From Acinetobacter sedimenti (GTDB taxonomy: Bacteria > Pseudomonadota > Gammaproteobacteria > Pseudomonadales > Moraxellaceae), in contig NZ_JAKUML010000004.1 of NCBI RefSeq assembly GCF_022601685.1, forward strand, positions 1 through 64,000: 64,000 bases of DNA. The letters are read 5' to 3'. The notes beneath the pieces are model-generated. The model was not told where the DNA came from and ran no database searches. It saw only the letters and a list, made by a program, of their open reading frames with translations. Position 1 is the stretch's first letter, and every line of letters starts with the position of its first letter. Both the position numbers and the translations under genes were made by a program. Shown piece by piece: positions 38,011-45,340 of the stretch.

Positions 38011-38067
38011 TGCACCATTTTAATGCTGATGTATTTTTCAATACACATATTGCATCAAAATGGCGCA
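38011..38067 (-). promoter_or_regulatory. NtrC-like enhancer sites upstream of glnA
   Basis: TGCATCAAAATGGCGCA (38051-38067) fits the palindromic TGCAYC-N5-GGYGCA form of an NtrC site, and TGCACCATTTTAATGCT (38011-38027) is a partial second copy. They lie about 150-200 bases upstream of the sigma-54 promoter, the right distance for an enhancer. The two halves can also pair with each other into a long hairpin, so a terminator role for dadA is not excluded. Confidence 0.65.
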
Positions 38068-38086
38068 CTATTTTTTGTCTAGATTT

Positions 38087-39340
38087 TTATCCAGCAAGTT
38101 GTTGATGAATACTTTGGCTAATGATCTCAGCGGTCGCCATTGAAAGCGTCCAGCCCAAATGACCATGTCCTGTATTATAAAAAACACGAGGGTGTCTGCC
38201 CTGTTCAACACGCGGCATCAGATTCGGTGTCATTGGACGTAATCCACTCCACGGCACACTATTACAGGCATTGAGGTGGAAGTTTGTGCGCACCCATTGC
38301 AGTAGTGGGAAAATACGATCCGCACGAATATCACGGTTGTAACCATTAAACTCTGCTGTACCTGCAACACGGAAGCGATTTTCACCCAAGCGACTGGTCA
38401 CAATTTTGGCACTTTCATCGAGCAAGCTCACCCACGGTGCATTTTCTTTATTCGGTTCTGCTTCAAGATTGACCGTGATCGAATAGCCTTTTACAGGATA
38501 AATATTCACTCGATCACCAAGTTTCTCAGCCAGTTGATAACTATTCACACCACCACAGATCAGCACGGCATCGGCTTCAATCGTGTGTGCTTCAAACTGC
38601 TCCAATGATTCTTCACTCGGTTGAATCATTAATGTCACGCCACCGTCTTGAAGAGTAGAGCCTTTGAGCTTGACATCGGTCACGTCTGTACCGACTTTAA
38701 ACGTCACACCTAACTTCTCAGCAGCTTGAGCTAAGCCATTGGTAAATTTATGAATATCACCCGTTGCATCATCTGGTGTGTAAAAACCACCGACATATTC
38801 GCCTTTCAATGCAGGTTCGATTTGTTTAATTTCTTCAGGACTAACTGCATAACGATCTAAACCACCTTTGCACAGTAGCTCATTGACTTTCTTTGCGGTT
38901 TGAAAATCTGCATCATTATGGAAAAAGTGCAAAATGCCTTTCTTTTCTAAATCAAAATCAATGCCCTCTTGCTCTGCCACATCGAATAGGCGATAGCGTG
39001 CATCGAGTGCTAACTTTACCGTTTGAATGGTATTGGCTTCATAGTCTTTGATATGCGATACGAATTGATACAGCCAACTGTATTTGTGCATAGAAAATGA
39101 TGGATTGAGCAACAATGGTGCATCAGCTTTACCAAGCCACTTGATACCTTTACGGATGGTTGCTACTTGATTCCATACTTCGGCATTACATGCGGAAAGC
39201 TGTCCACCATTGGCAAACGACGTTTCCATTGCAGGTTTGAGATGACGTTCGATGACGGTCACTTGATGACCGAGTTTGGCGAGTGCATAAGCAGAGGTCA
39301 CCCCTGTAATGCCTCCACCGATGATACAAATTTTTGACAT
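38087..39340 (-). CDS. dadA: D-amino acid dehydrogenase family oxidoreductase
   Basis: FAD-dependent membrane-associated dehydrogenase that oxidatively deaminates D-amino acids to 2-oxo acids. The 417-residue protein begins with the dinucleotide-binding CIIGGGITGVTSAYALAKLG (residues 4-23), followed by SFANGGQLSACNAEVW and the C-terminal SGLRPMTPNLMPRV and NTGHGHLGWTLSM. The ATG 39340 is preceded by GGGGGAG. A tandem glycine riboswitch lies upstream on the same strand, so glycine appears to set its expression, and glycine may be a substrate or its metabolism may be linked. No alanine racemase gene is adjacent, unlike the dadAX operon of other bacteria. Confidence 0.93.
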   Translation of the reverse strand: MSKICIIGGGITGVTSAYALAKLGHQVTVIERHLKPAMETSFANGGQLSACNAEVWNQVATIRKGIKWLGKADAPLLLNPSFSMHKYSWLYQFVSHIKDYEANTIQTVKLALDARYRLFDVAEQEGIDFDLEKKGILHFFHNDADFQTAKKVNELLCKGGLDRYAVSPEEIKQIEPALKGEYVGGFYTPDDATGDIHKFTNGLAQAAEKLGVTFKVGTDVTDVKLKGSTLQDGGVTLMIQPSEESLEQFEAHTIEADAVLICGGVNSYQLAEKLGDRVNIYPVKGYSITVNLEAEPNKENAPWVSLLDESAKIVTSRLGENRFRVAGTAEFNGYNRDIRADRIFPLLQWVRTNFHLNACNSVPWSGLRPMTPNLMPRVEQGRHPRVFYNTGHGHLGWTLSMATAEIISQSIHQQLAG

Positions 39341-39489
39341 GGCTCCCCCATACCTATTTGATATAGTCGAAGAAGTTCATTCTGATACAAGGCAACCGAG
39401 TGAAGATGTATAAATAATACTTCGAGCGAGGTTAACGCTGTAACAGGATTTAAGTTCTCTGACTATAGGTTATGCGTTCGCCTCATCTG

Positions 39490-39800
39490 TCATTTGTACC
39501 TGAGAGTTTCGATTCGCTTTATTTTCCTAACACACTCAAAAACATAAGAAAAATAAAACCAACCATCCCCTTCGGTGAGTATTTTTAAACACATTGATCA
39601 ATATATGAAAAAACAAATACTTTGAAAAATATGTTTAAGCTACTTCTCTCCAGATTGTGAGTAATCATCACGGTCCTTTTGCCTGAGAGTTTCCGAGGCT
39701 GTTGCTCCTTCGGCGTGCACTGATATACAACTTAAATATGGTTTAGAAATTTCTAAAAAACTTCCTAAAATATCCATGTTGCATTGCACTCTCCCGCAAT
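39490..39800 (-). promoter_or_regulatory. Tandem glycine riboswitch
   Basis: Reading the minus strand, aptamer 1 (about 39678-39800) starts GGGAGAGTGC and contains GCCGAAGGAGCAA and AACTCTCAGGCAAAAGG. Aptamer 2 (about 39492-39655) starts GGAGAGAAG, contains ACCGAAGGGGATGG and ends AAACTCTCAGGTAC. These are the paired GGAGAG/CTCTCAGG and CCGAAGG core elements of the class. The expression platform (39341-39490) may use GACTAT (39461-39466) against ATAGTC (39363-39368) close to dadA. No strong T-run terminator is visible, so translational control is plausible. Confidence 0.93.
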
Positions 39801-39962
39801 GATCATTTCCGCTTACTTTAACTGATTTTCATCTAAAACAGTGCATAAAATATGCCACGAGTTTCGTTTTACAACTTAACCATCTAAATATTAATCATAA
39901 AAAAAACAGAATCTTTAATTCCGCTTTTTCATCCACACTAAACCCAACTCTAAAAAATTGAA
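39801..39962. other. Region between glycine riboswitch and folE
   Basis: This holds the promoter region of the riboswitch transcript, and the folE 3' end lies at 39963. The sequence is AT-rich and I see no further gene or clear hairpin. Confidence 0.4.
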
Positions 39963-40517
39963 TCAAAATACCTCAGGCACAGCACTCAAAAATTCTTGAC
40001 GTGCTTGTTGATTGTCTTTCATCTCACCCAAATACGATACGGTACGTGTGGTGGAATGCTGTTTACCCACACCACGCATCACCATACACATATGCGCAGA
40101 GTCGATCATCACCGCAACACCACGTGCACCTGTTGCTTCTTGAATGGCTTCGGCAATTTGCTTGGTGAGATTTTCTTGAATCTGTAAACGTCGAGCAAAC
40201 ATTTCTGTAATTCGAGCAAATTTCGACAAACCCAATACCTGACCTTCAGGTAAATAGGCAATATGCACACGCCCATAAAATGGCAATAAGTGATGCTCGC
40301 AGAGTGAGTAAAATTCGATATTTTTTACCAAGACCATCTCACGGTTATCCGCAGGGAATACCGCATTATTGACCACTTCTTCGAGCTTTTGTTGATAACC
40401 TGATGTCAAAAATGAGAATGCTTTTGCCGCACGCATCGGCGTATCTTGAAGTCCTGGACGTGCCAAATCTTCACCAATTTCCGTTAAAATTTTTGCGTAA
40501 TATTGTTGCATACTCAT
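39963..40517 (-). CDS. folE: GTP cyclohydrolase I
   Basis: Zinc enzyme converting GTP to 7,8-dihydroneopterin triphosphate, the first step to tetrahydrofolate and to the queuosine precursor. The 184-residue protein shows [20 protein letters not shown] (about 77-96) with the zinc Cys and two His residues, [17 protein letters not shown], and the second zinc Cys in [13 protein letters not shown]. Length is standard for the type I enzyme. QueE and QueC in this window use a downstream product of the same pathway. ATG with CTAGTGTAAGCCC upstream is not a strong ribosome-binding site, but no other start is better. Confidence 0.96.
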   Translation of the reverse strand: MSMQQYYAKILTEIGEDLARPGLQDTPMRAAKAFSFLTSGYQQKLEEVVNNAVFPADNREMVLVKNIEFYSLCEHHLLPFYGRVHIAYLPEGQVLGLSKFARITEMFARRLQIQENLTKQIAEAIQEATGARGVAVMIDSAHMCMVMRGVGKQHSTTRTVSYLGEMKDNQQARQEFLSAVPEVF

Positions 40518-40682
40518 GGGCTTACACTAGTTTCGACAAACAAGGAGCGCATTGTAGCAGAAAGCCATGCAGAATTCAGGTCAATGGATTGATTCATGCG
40601 CAATTTCTTATTCGCAAACCATGATAATTATTTGGAAAAACTGATGCATTAAAGCAATGAATGTTCATAAATAAATAAGCAG

Positions 40683-41396
40683 CTATTTCTGTGCATCGTA
40701 TTTAGGATTTTTCTCAGCACGCTTTAATAGCACCAAAACAGCGCCTGTGCCCCCTTGATTCTCTGGTACACTAACAAATGCTAACACTTCTCGATGTTGA
40801 CGAAGCCAACCATTGACGCAGGTTTTCAGTACGCCATCTTTGCCTTTGCCATGCACGATTTTTACCACATTTTGATTATTTTCTTTGGCAATTTGCAGTA
40901 GCTCTAACACAGCTCTGCGCGCTTGTTCGATAGTACAACCATGCAAATCCACCGCTTCAAACCAACGCATTTTGCCTGCTTTTAAATCTTCAAAAATACG
41001 ATGTTGCAAGGTGGTAATGCGATAACTAAGAAAAGCCTGACTTGCTACAGGATTGAGCAAAGCCTGCATATCGGACAGTGCCTCACCTTCTGCGATTTCA
41101 CTGCCCTCTGCAGCCATACGTTTCGCTAAAGTTTGCGCATCGACTTTCTTTTGTTTAGTGGTCTTTTCAGTCTGAGCAATATTATGATCTTTAATCTTTT
41201 CCACACCTTGCATGGCTTTGGAGAATAGTAGTGATTCATCCTCTATAGTCTGTGTATCTGCGCTATTATTTTTTTGTGCTTTGCTTTTTGTTTGGGCGTG
41301 ACTGTCTGTGCGATCACTATCATTGTGAATTTGCTTTTTAAATTGTTTGAGTAGGTCGAGTTGTGATTTTGAAAGTGAAGTGTCGTGTTTGCTCAT
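40683..41396 (-). CDS. Smr-domain protein
   Basis: The 237-residue protein has a charged, low-complexity N-terminal half (residues 1-120, Lys/Gln/Ser-rich) and a C-terminal Smr domain: FEAVDLHGCTIEQARRAVLEL (about 145-165) with the DLHG nicking motif and VKIVHGKGKDGVLKTCVNGWL. Smr domains are DNA- or RNA-cleaving endonucleases; the single-domain bacterial forms act in recombination, DNA repair or ribosome rescue, and which of these applies here is unknown. It is monocistronic, next to an IS scar. Confidence 0.9.
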   Translation of the reverse strand: MSKHDTSLSKSQLDLLKQFKKQIHNDSDRTDSHAQTKSKAQKNNSADTQTIEDESLLFSKAMQGVEKIKDHNIAQTEKTTKQKKVDAQTLAKRMAAEGSEIAEGEALSDMQALLNPVASQAFLSYRITTLQHRIFEDLKAGKMRWFEAVDLHGCTIEQARRAVLELLQIAKENNQNVVKIVHGKGKDGVLKTCVNGWLRQHREVLAFVSVPENQGGTGAVLVLLKRAEKNPKYDAQK

Positions 41397-41485
41397 GGGG
41401 TGAACTATAAAATGAGATGGACAGAGTATAGTATAAAATTTTGAAACTTAAAGATTACCAAAGCAATCAAATGATATTGATTCAT

Positions 41486-41598
41486 GGCTTTGTTGCATAA
41501 ATATGTAAGCATCTGATTTAAATAAATTTAATTTTGGATCAAAAAATAATCAAAACTTTTAAAATCATATAGTTATGAAATCTTTGTGCAACAAAGCC
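41486..41598. mobile_element. 113-bp IS-end inverted-repeat remnant
   Basis: GGCTTTGTTGCA (41486-41497) and its perfect inverse TGCAACAAAGCC (41587-41598) bound an AT-rich 113-bp segment without a transposase. Such termini occur in IS5/IS903-type elements, and also in some IS6 relatives. It looks like a solo miniature element or a deletion derivative. No clear target duplication is seen outside the repeats. Confidence 0.65.
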
Positions 41599-41877
41599 AT
41601 TCAAACTCAATATTTCAAAAATTTAATCGTTGGTCCAGTAGCGATAAATTAATGAAAATATTTAAGCTATTTGCTAATTGTGCAGATGTTGAATGGCTAT
41701 TTATTGATGGGAGTCATGTGAGAGCACATCAGCATTCTTCGGGTAGAAAAGATCAAGATATTTCGAAAAGTATTGGTGGAAATAGTTCAAAAATCCATTT
41801 GGCTGTTGATTCTAATGGCAATCCTATTGAGTTCATCATTTCTGATGGGACGACTCAACTTAACTTACTACGTTAAT
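41599..41877 (+). pseudogene. IS5-family transposase fragment
   Basis: The reading frame translates as NSIFQKFNRWSSSDKLMKIF, then VEWLFIDGSHVRAHQHSSG and GGNSSKIHLAVDSNGNPIEF, which is the middle part of an IS5-type transposase containing the first catalytic Asp. The frame opens directly from the end of the inverted repeat at 41598 and breaks after DGTTQ at about 41857, ending at TAA. Both ends of the transposase gene are lost, so it is a dead fragment. Confidence 0.85.
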
Positions 41878-41885
41878 AGATTCTA

Positions 41886-42551
41886 TTACGAATTTTGTAT
41901 CTCCCATGACATAGCGACCTGTTGCATAAGGCCATACTCTTTAGTTCTAAGTGGAATTTTACTTATATGAACTTTCTGACCTATCAATAATTCATAATCA
42001 GTGATCATCTGGCTAAAAATATCTTCAAAATACTCACTTAGACCATTTAACTCTTCGATCATCTTAGTTAGATATTCTCTGTCATAAAACCTATATCTAA
42101 CATTTAAAATGACATTAATTCTTTCAATTGGATGTTGTAATAATTCTTTTTGAGATATGACTAAAGATTCAGGATAATGTAAGGACCAGTTTCTTAATTG
42201 ATTTAACTCATTTAATTGAGTTGAAATAGAAGTAGGGAGATCTGGAAGAGTAATACCATACTTAGGGCAGTCTTTCTTCAATCTCTTACGATACCTTTTA
42301 AATGAAAGAGCACCTTTAGTCTCATCTCCTAATAAATTGCATAAAAATCTTAAAAGGCCATCATTTCTTCTAGAAAGTGCTTCAAATCTCAATACTTCAA
42401 CATGGCTATCTGTAGTCAAAGAAGCATCTAATTCATTCAGATCATTCAAGCAGATGTTGAATTGATCTTTAAAATTTAATACTTCTGTAATCAAGTAATT
42501 AAAATAGTAGATATGATCATATTGATTATTAAAAGAATACGTTTTAAGCAT
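41886..42551 (-). CDS. Hypothetical HEPN-like protein
   Basis: About 221 residues, unrecognised as a named family. Helical throughout, without a signal peptide or membrane segment, with QLNELNQLRNWSLHYPES near the middle; R120-N121-x3-H125 is the RNxxxH pattern of HEPN ribonucleases and related toxins. ATG 42551 is chosen because GGAAG lies 8 bases upstream; TTG 42572 would extend it. The coding sequence looks AT-richer than the trp genes and is bounded by an IS5-like fragment on one side, signs of acquisition. No antitoxin-like partner gene is adjacent. Function is inferred only from the motif. Confidence 0.65.
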   Translation of the reverse strand: MLKTYSFNNQYDHIYYFNYLITEVLNFKDQFNICLNDLNELDASLTTDSHVEVLRFEALSRRNDGLLRFLCNLLGDETKGALSFKRYRKRLKKDCPKYGITLPDLPTSISTQLNELNQLRNWSLHYPESLVISQKELLQHPIERINVILNVRYRFYDREYLTKMIEELNGLSEYFEDIFSQMITDYELLIGQKVHISKIPLRTKEYGLMQQVAMSWEIQNS

Positions 42552-42625
42552 CACATTGGCTTCCAAAGGCAATTTAAATGTACTAGCTCAAACCTAATAA
42601 ACATGTAATCTCTTCTACGGTAAAA

Positions 42626-43432
42626 CTAAACCGAAATCGGCACACCAAACAACGCCTCCAACGCCTGCCCCGCATGCGCCTGCTTCATAAAGCCCTCACC
42701 CACCAAGAAGCGATCCACCGCATGATCACGCATATACTGCACATGCTCAGGTGTGCTGATACCGCTTTCGGTGATGATCACACGATCATTTGCCATATCT
42801 TTTAAACGTACTGTGGTCGCCAAATCCACTTCAAAAGTCTTGAGATTACGGTTATTGACACCGAGCAGACACTGCTCAGGGAGCTTGAGCGCACATTCCA
42901 TTTCCGCTTCGTCATGCACTTCCACCAATACATCCATACCTTGCTCGAAAGCCAGACTCGATAATTCATCGAGCTGTGCATCGCTCAAACATGCCACGAT
43001 CAACAAGATACAATCCGCATGCAGTGCACGACTTTCCACGATGTGATACGGCTCAACCATGAAGTCCTTACGCAGTGCAGGCAAAGCGCAGGCTTCCCGA
43101 GCAATACGCAAATAGTCGTGATGCCCTTGGAAAAAATCCACATCAGTCAACACAGACAGACACGCCGCCCCTGCTTGCTCATATTCTTTGGCGATTTGCG
43201 CAGGCTGAAAGTCCGCTCGAATCACGCCTTTTGATGGCGAGGCTTTTTTCACCTCAGCGATGATCGCTGGTGATTTCTGGTTTAGTGCATTGGCAAAGCC
43301 ACGAGTTGCTGTGGCTTGCTGTGCCAATTCTTCTAAATCGGCAAAGCTATACTGCTTTTTCTTTTCAGCGATTTCTTCAAACTTGCGTGCAACGATTTTG
43401 CCCAAGATGGTATTTTGAATATCTGCGTGCAT
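42626..43432 (-). CDS. trpC: Indole-3-glycerol phosphate synthase
   Basis: Closes the indole ring from carboxyphenylamino-deoxyribulose phosphate in tryptophan synthesis. The 268-residue TIM barrel shows PAIIAEVKKASPSKGVIRADF (about 54-74) with the catalytic Lys, SVLTDVDFFQGHHDYL, LPALRKDFMVEPYHI, VEVHDEAEME, and LLGVNNRNLKTFEVDL, ITESGI. It ends the trpGDC cluster, 9 bases after trpD. The monofunctional TrpC without a TrpF fusion is as expected in Acinetobacter. Confidence 0.97.
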   Translation of the reverse strand: MHADIQNTILGKIVARKFEEIAEKKKQYSFADLEELAQQATATRGFANALNQKSPAIIAEVKKASPSKGVIRADFQPAQIAKEYEQAGAACLSVLTDVDFFQGHHDYLRIAREACALPALRKDFMVEPYHIVESRALHADCILLIVACLSDAQLDELSSLAFEQGMDVLVEVHDEAEMECALKLPEQCLLGVNNRNLKTFEVDLATTVRLKDMANDRVIITESGISTPEHVQYMRDHAVDRFLVGEGFMKQAHAGQALEALFGVPISV

Positions 43433-43441
43433 GACCTGACC

Positions 43442-44515
43442 TTATTCTGCGCTTGGCGATTGTTGTGTAGCATGAGCCTGTTGTTTCAGATTTTGAGTAA
43501 ATTCTGCAACGATGCTCATTTTCTCTAAGGCTTGACCGCCATAGATAATATCTTGCGCAAAATCAACTGCTTGCTTCATATCTTTGCATAGACCTGATAC
43601 ATAGAGTCCTGCCGCCGCATTTAGCGTGATCATATCTGCGGCTTTCTCGCCAATGTCTGATTTATTTTTACCGAGTGCATCTTTGATCAGTTTTAGACTT
43701 TCTTCTGAATCTGCAACAGACAAACCCGTGAGCGTTTGTGAAGTGATGCCAAAGTCTTCAGGCTTGATCGTCCACTCGGTGATTTCACCATTTTTCAGTT
43801 CGGCAACGGCGGTTTCGGCAGCCAGGCTGATTTCATCCAAACCATCTTTGGAATGCACCACCATCACATGTTCTGCGCCAAGTTGTTTTAGTACTTCTGC
43901 CATTGGCACGCACAGCTCATCAGAAAACACGCCGATGACAAAACGCTTCACACCCGCAGGATTGGTCAGTGGTCCAAGTAGATTGAAAAAGCTCCGAATA
44001 CCCAGTTCACGACGAGGGCCTGCCGCATATTTCATTGCTTGGTGGTGATTCGGTGCAAATAAGAAGCCCACGCCCATCTCACGAATAACACGTTCGATCT
44101 GCACCATGTCAAGGTCAAGGCGAATACCTGCTTGCTCCAATAAATCCGATGAACCCGATTTACTCGATACACCTCGACCGCCATGTTTGGCAATAGTCGC
44201 CCCTGCTGCCGAGATAACAAAGCTCGATGCGGTAGACACATTAAATAGGTTTTGCCCATCGCCACCAGTACCGACGATATCGACTAAATACTCAATATCG
44301 CTCACGTCGATTTTGATGGCAAACTCACGCATGATGCGCGCTGCTGCGGTGATTTCATCAATACTTTCACCTTTGAGGCGCAAGCCCATCATCAGCGCAC
44401 CAATCTGTGCATCGGTCGCCTCGCCTTGCATAATACTGCGCATCACATCTTCCATCTGCGCTTGAGTCAGATGGATATTTTTAGTAATGTGATTGAGTGC
44501 TTGTTGGATATTCAT
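43442..44515 (-). CDS. trpD: Anthranilate phosphoribosyltransferase
   Basis: Joins anthranilate to phosphoribosyl pyrophosphate. The 357-residue protein shows [21 protein letters not shown] (about 45-65), [20 protein letters not shown] (the PRPP loop GTGGD, about 80-99), [16 protein letters not shown] and [20 protein letters not shown]. It starts immediately after the trpG stop with no gap and is followed by trpC 9 bases on. Its extended C-terminal tail is Gln/Ala-rich. Confidence 0.97.
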   Translation of the reverse strand: MNIQQALNHITKNIHLTQAQMEDVMRSIMQGEATDAQIGALMMGLRLKGESIDEITAAARIMREFAIKIDVSDIEYLVDIVGTGGDGQNLFNVSTASSFVISAAGATIAKHGGRGVSSKSGSSDLLEQAGIRLDLDMVQIERVIREMGVGFLFAPNHHQAMKYAAGPRRELGIRSFFNLLGPLTNPAGVKRFVIGVFSDELCVPMAEVLKQLGAEHVMVVHSKDGLDEISLAAETAVAELKNGEITEWTIKPEDFGITSQTLTGLSVADSEESLKLIKDALGKNKSDIGEKAADMITLNAAAGLYVSGLCKDMKQAVDFAQDIIYGGQALEKMSIVAEFTQNLKQQAHATQQSPSAE

Positions 44516-45100
44516 TTATTTATAAATCTCTAAAAAATTCTGAAAGACTTGATGCCCATGTTGGCTCAAAATCGACTCAGGGTGGAATTGCACCCCTTCG
44601 ATCGGCAAGGTTTTATGTTTTACGCCCATGATTTCTTCAATCGAACCATCCGCTTCTTGCGTCCAACAGGTCACATCAAAACAATCGGGAATCGTTGCCT
44701 GCTCAATCACCAAAGAGTGATAACGTGTCGCAGAAAATGGCGACGGCAGATTGCTAAAAATCCCTTGGTCAGAATGGTACATATCCGACAGGCGACCGTG
44801 CATCACGGTCTTGGCACGGATAATATTTCCGCCAAAAGCCTGACCAATTGCCTGATGTCCAAGACATACGCCAAGTAGTGGAATTTTCCCTGCAAAGTGC
44901 TGAATCGCAGGCACAGAAATCCCTGCCTCAGTCGGTGAACAAGGACCAGGTCCGATCACTAAGTATTTTGGTTGCCAACGCTCGATGTCTTCTAAAGTCA
45001 CTTGATCATTGCGAACGACTTTTACCTCTTGTGCCAACTCACCAAAGTATTGCACGATGTTATAAGTAAAAGAGTCATAATTATCAATCATAAGAAGCAT
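44516..45100 (-). CDS. trpG: Anthranilate synthase component II (glutamine amidotransferase)
   Basis: Supplies ammonia from glutamine to TrpE, and may also serve PabB for p-aminobenzoate. The protein from ATG 45100 has about 194 residues and begins [20 protein letters not shown]. The class I amidotransferase triad is visible: Cys in [15 protein letters not shown] (about 79), and His/Glu in [14 protein letters not shown]. The earlier start at 45136 adds twelve residues without a family match; 45100 has AGGTGCGTACGCT in front. trpE is not in this window. Confidence 0.93.
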   Translation of the reverse strand: MLLMIDNYDSFTYNIVQYFGELAQEVKVVRNDQVTLEDIERWQPKYLVIGPGPCSPTEAGISVPAIQHFAGKIPLLGVCLGHQAIGQAFGGNIIRAKTVMHGRLSDMYHSDQGIFSNLPSPFSATRYHSLVIEQATIPDCFDVTCWTQEADGSIEEIMGVKHKTLPIEGVQFHPESILSQHGHQVFQNFLEIYK

Positions 45101-45286
45101 AGCGTACGCACCTGTAAGCAAAGAGATTGAATGCAAATTACATTAAAAAAATGATGGTTTAACTGCTTTTTCAACAGCATTTTATCTTTAAAAAAGCGTA
45201 GGCTACTTTAGCAGAATTTTTAAGGCTTGTGCGGATTGCTTTTGATCTGATCTTTCACCAATGCCTTATTTAGATGATAAAAAATA

Positions 45287-45319
45287 AAAAAGCCCTGTCT
45301 ATGAATTGACAGGGCTTTT
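45287..45319 (-). terminator. Terminator of the TonB-dependent receptor gene
   Basis: AGCCCTGTC-TATGAATT-GACAGGGCT with A/T runs on both sides lies 22 bases beyond the receptor stop codon, upstream of trpG. Confidence 0.88.
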
Positions 45320-45340
45320 CAGCATTCTTAAGCGAACAAA

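Noticed and set aside
38011..38067. Large hairpin as dadA terminator
   Set aside because: The paired arms look like a terminator stem, but the T-run on the minus strand (38071-38076) falls before the hairpin when read from dadA, and the halves fit NtrC-site geometry better, so the enhancer reading is preferred.
41486..41598. Assignment to the IS6/IS26 family
   Set aside because: The ends resemble some IS6-related termini, but the adjacent transposase fragment is IS5-like, so IS5-type is more likely.
43626..44048. 140-codon frame opposite trpD
   Set aside because: Ser/Pro-rich reverse-strand shadow of a confidently identified trpD.
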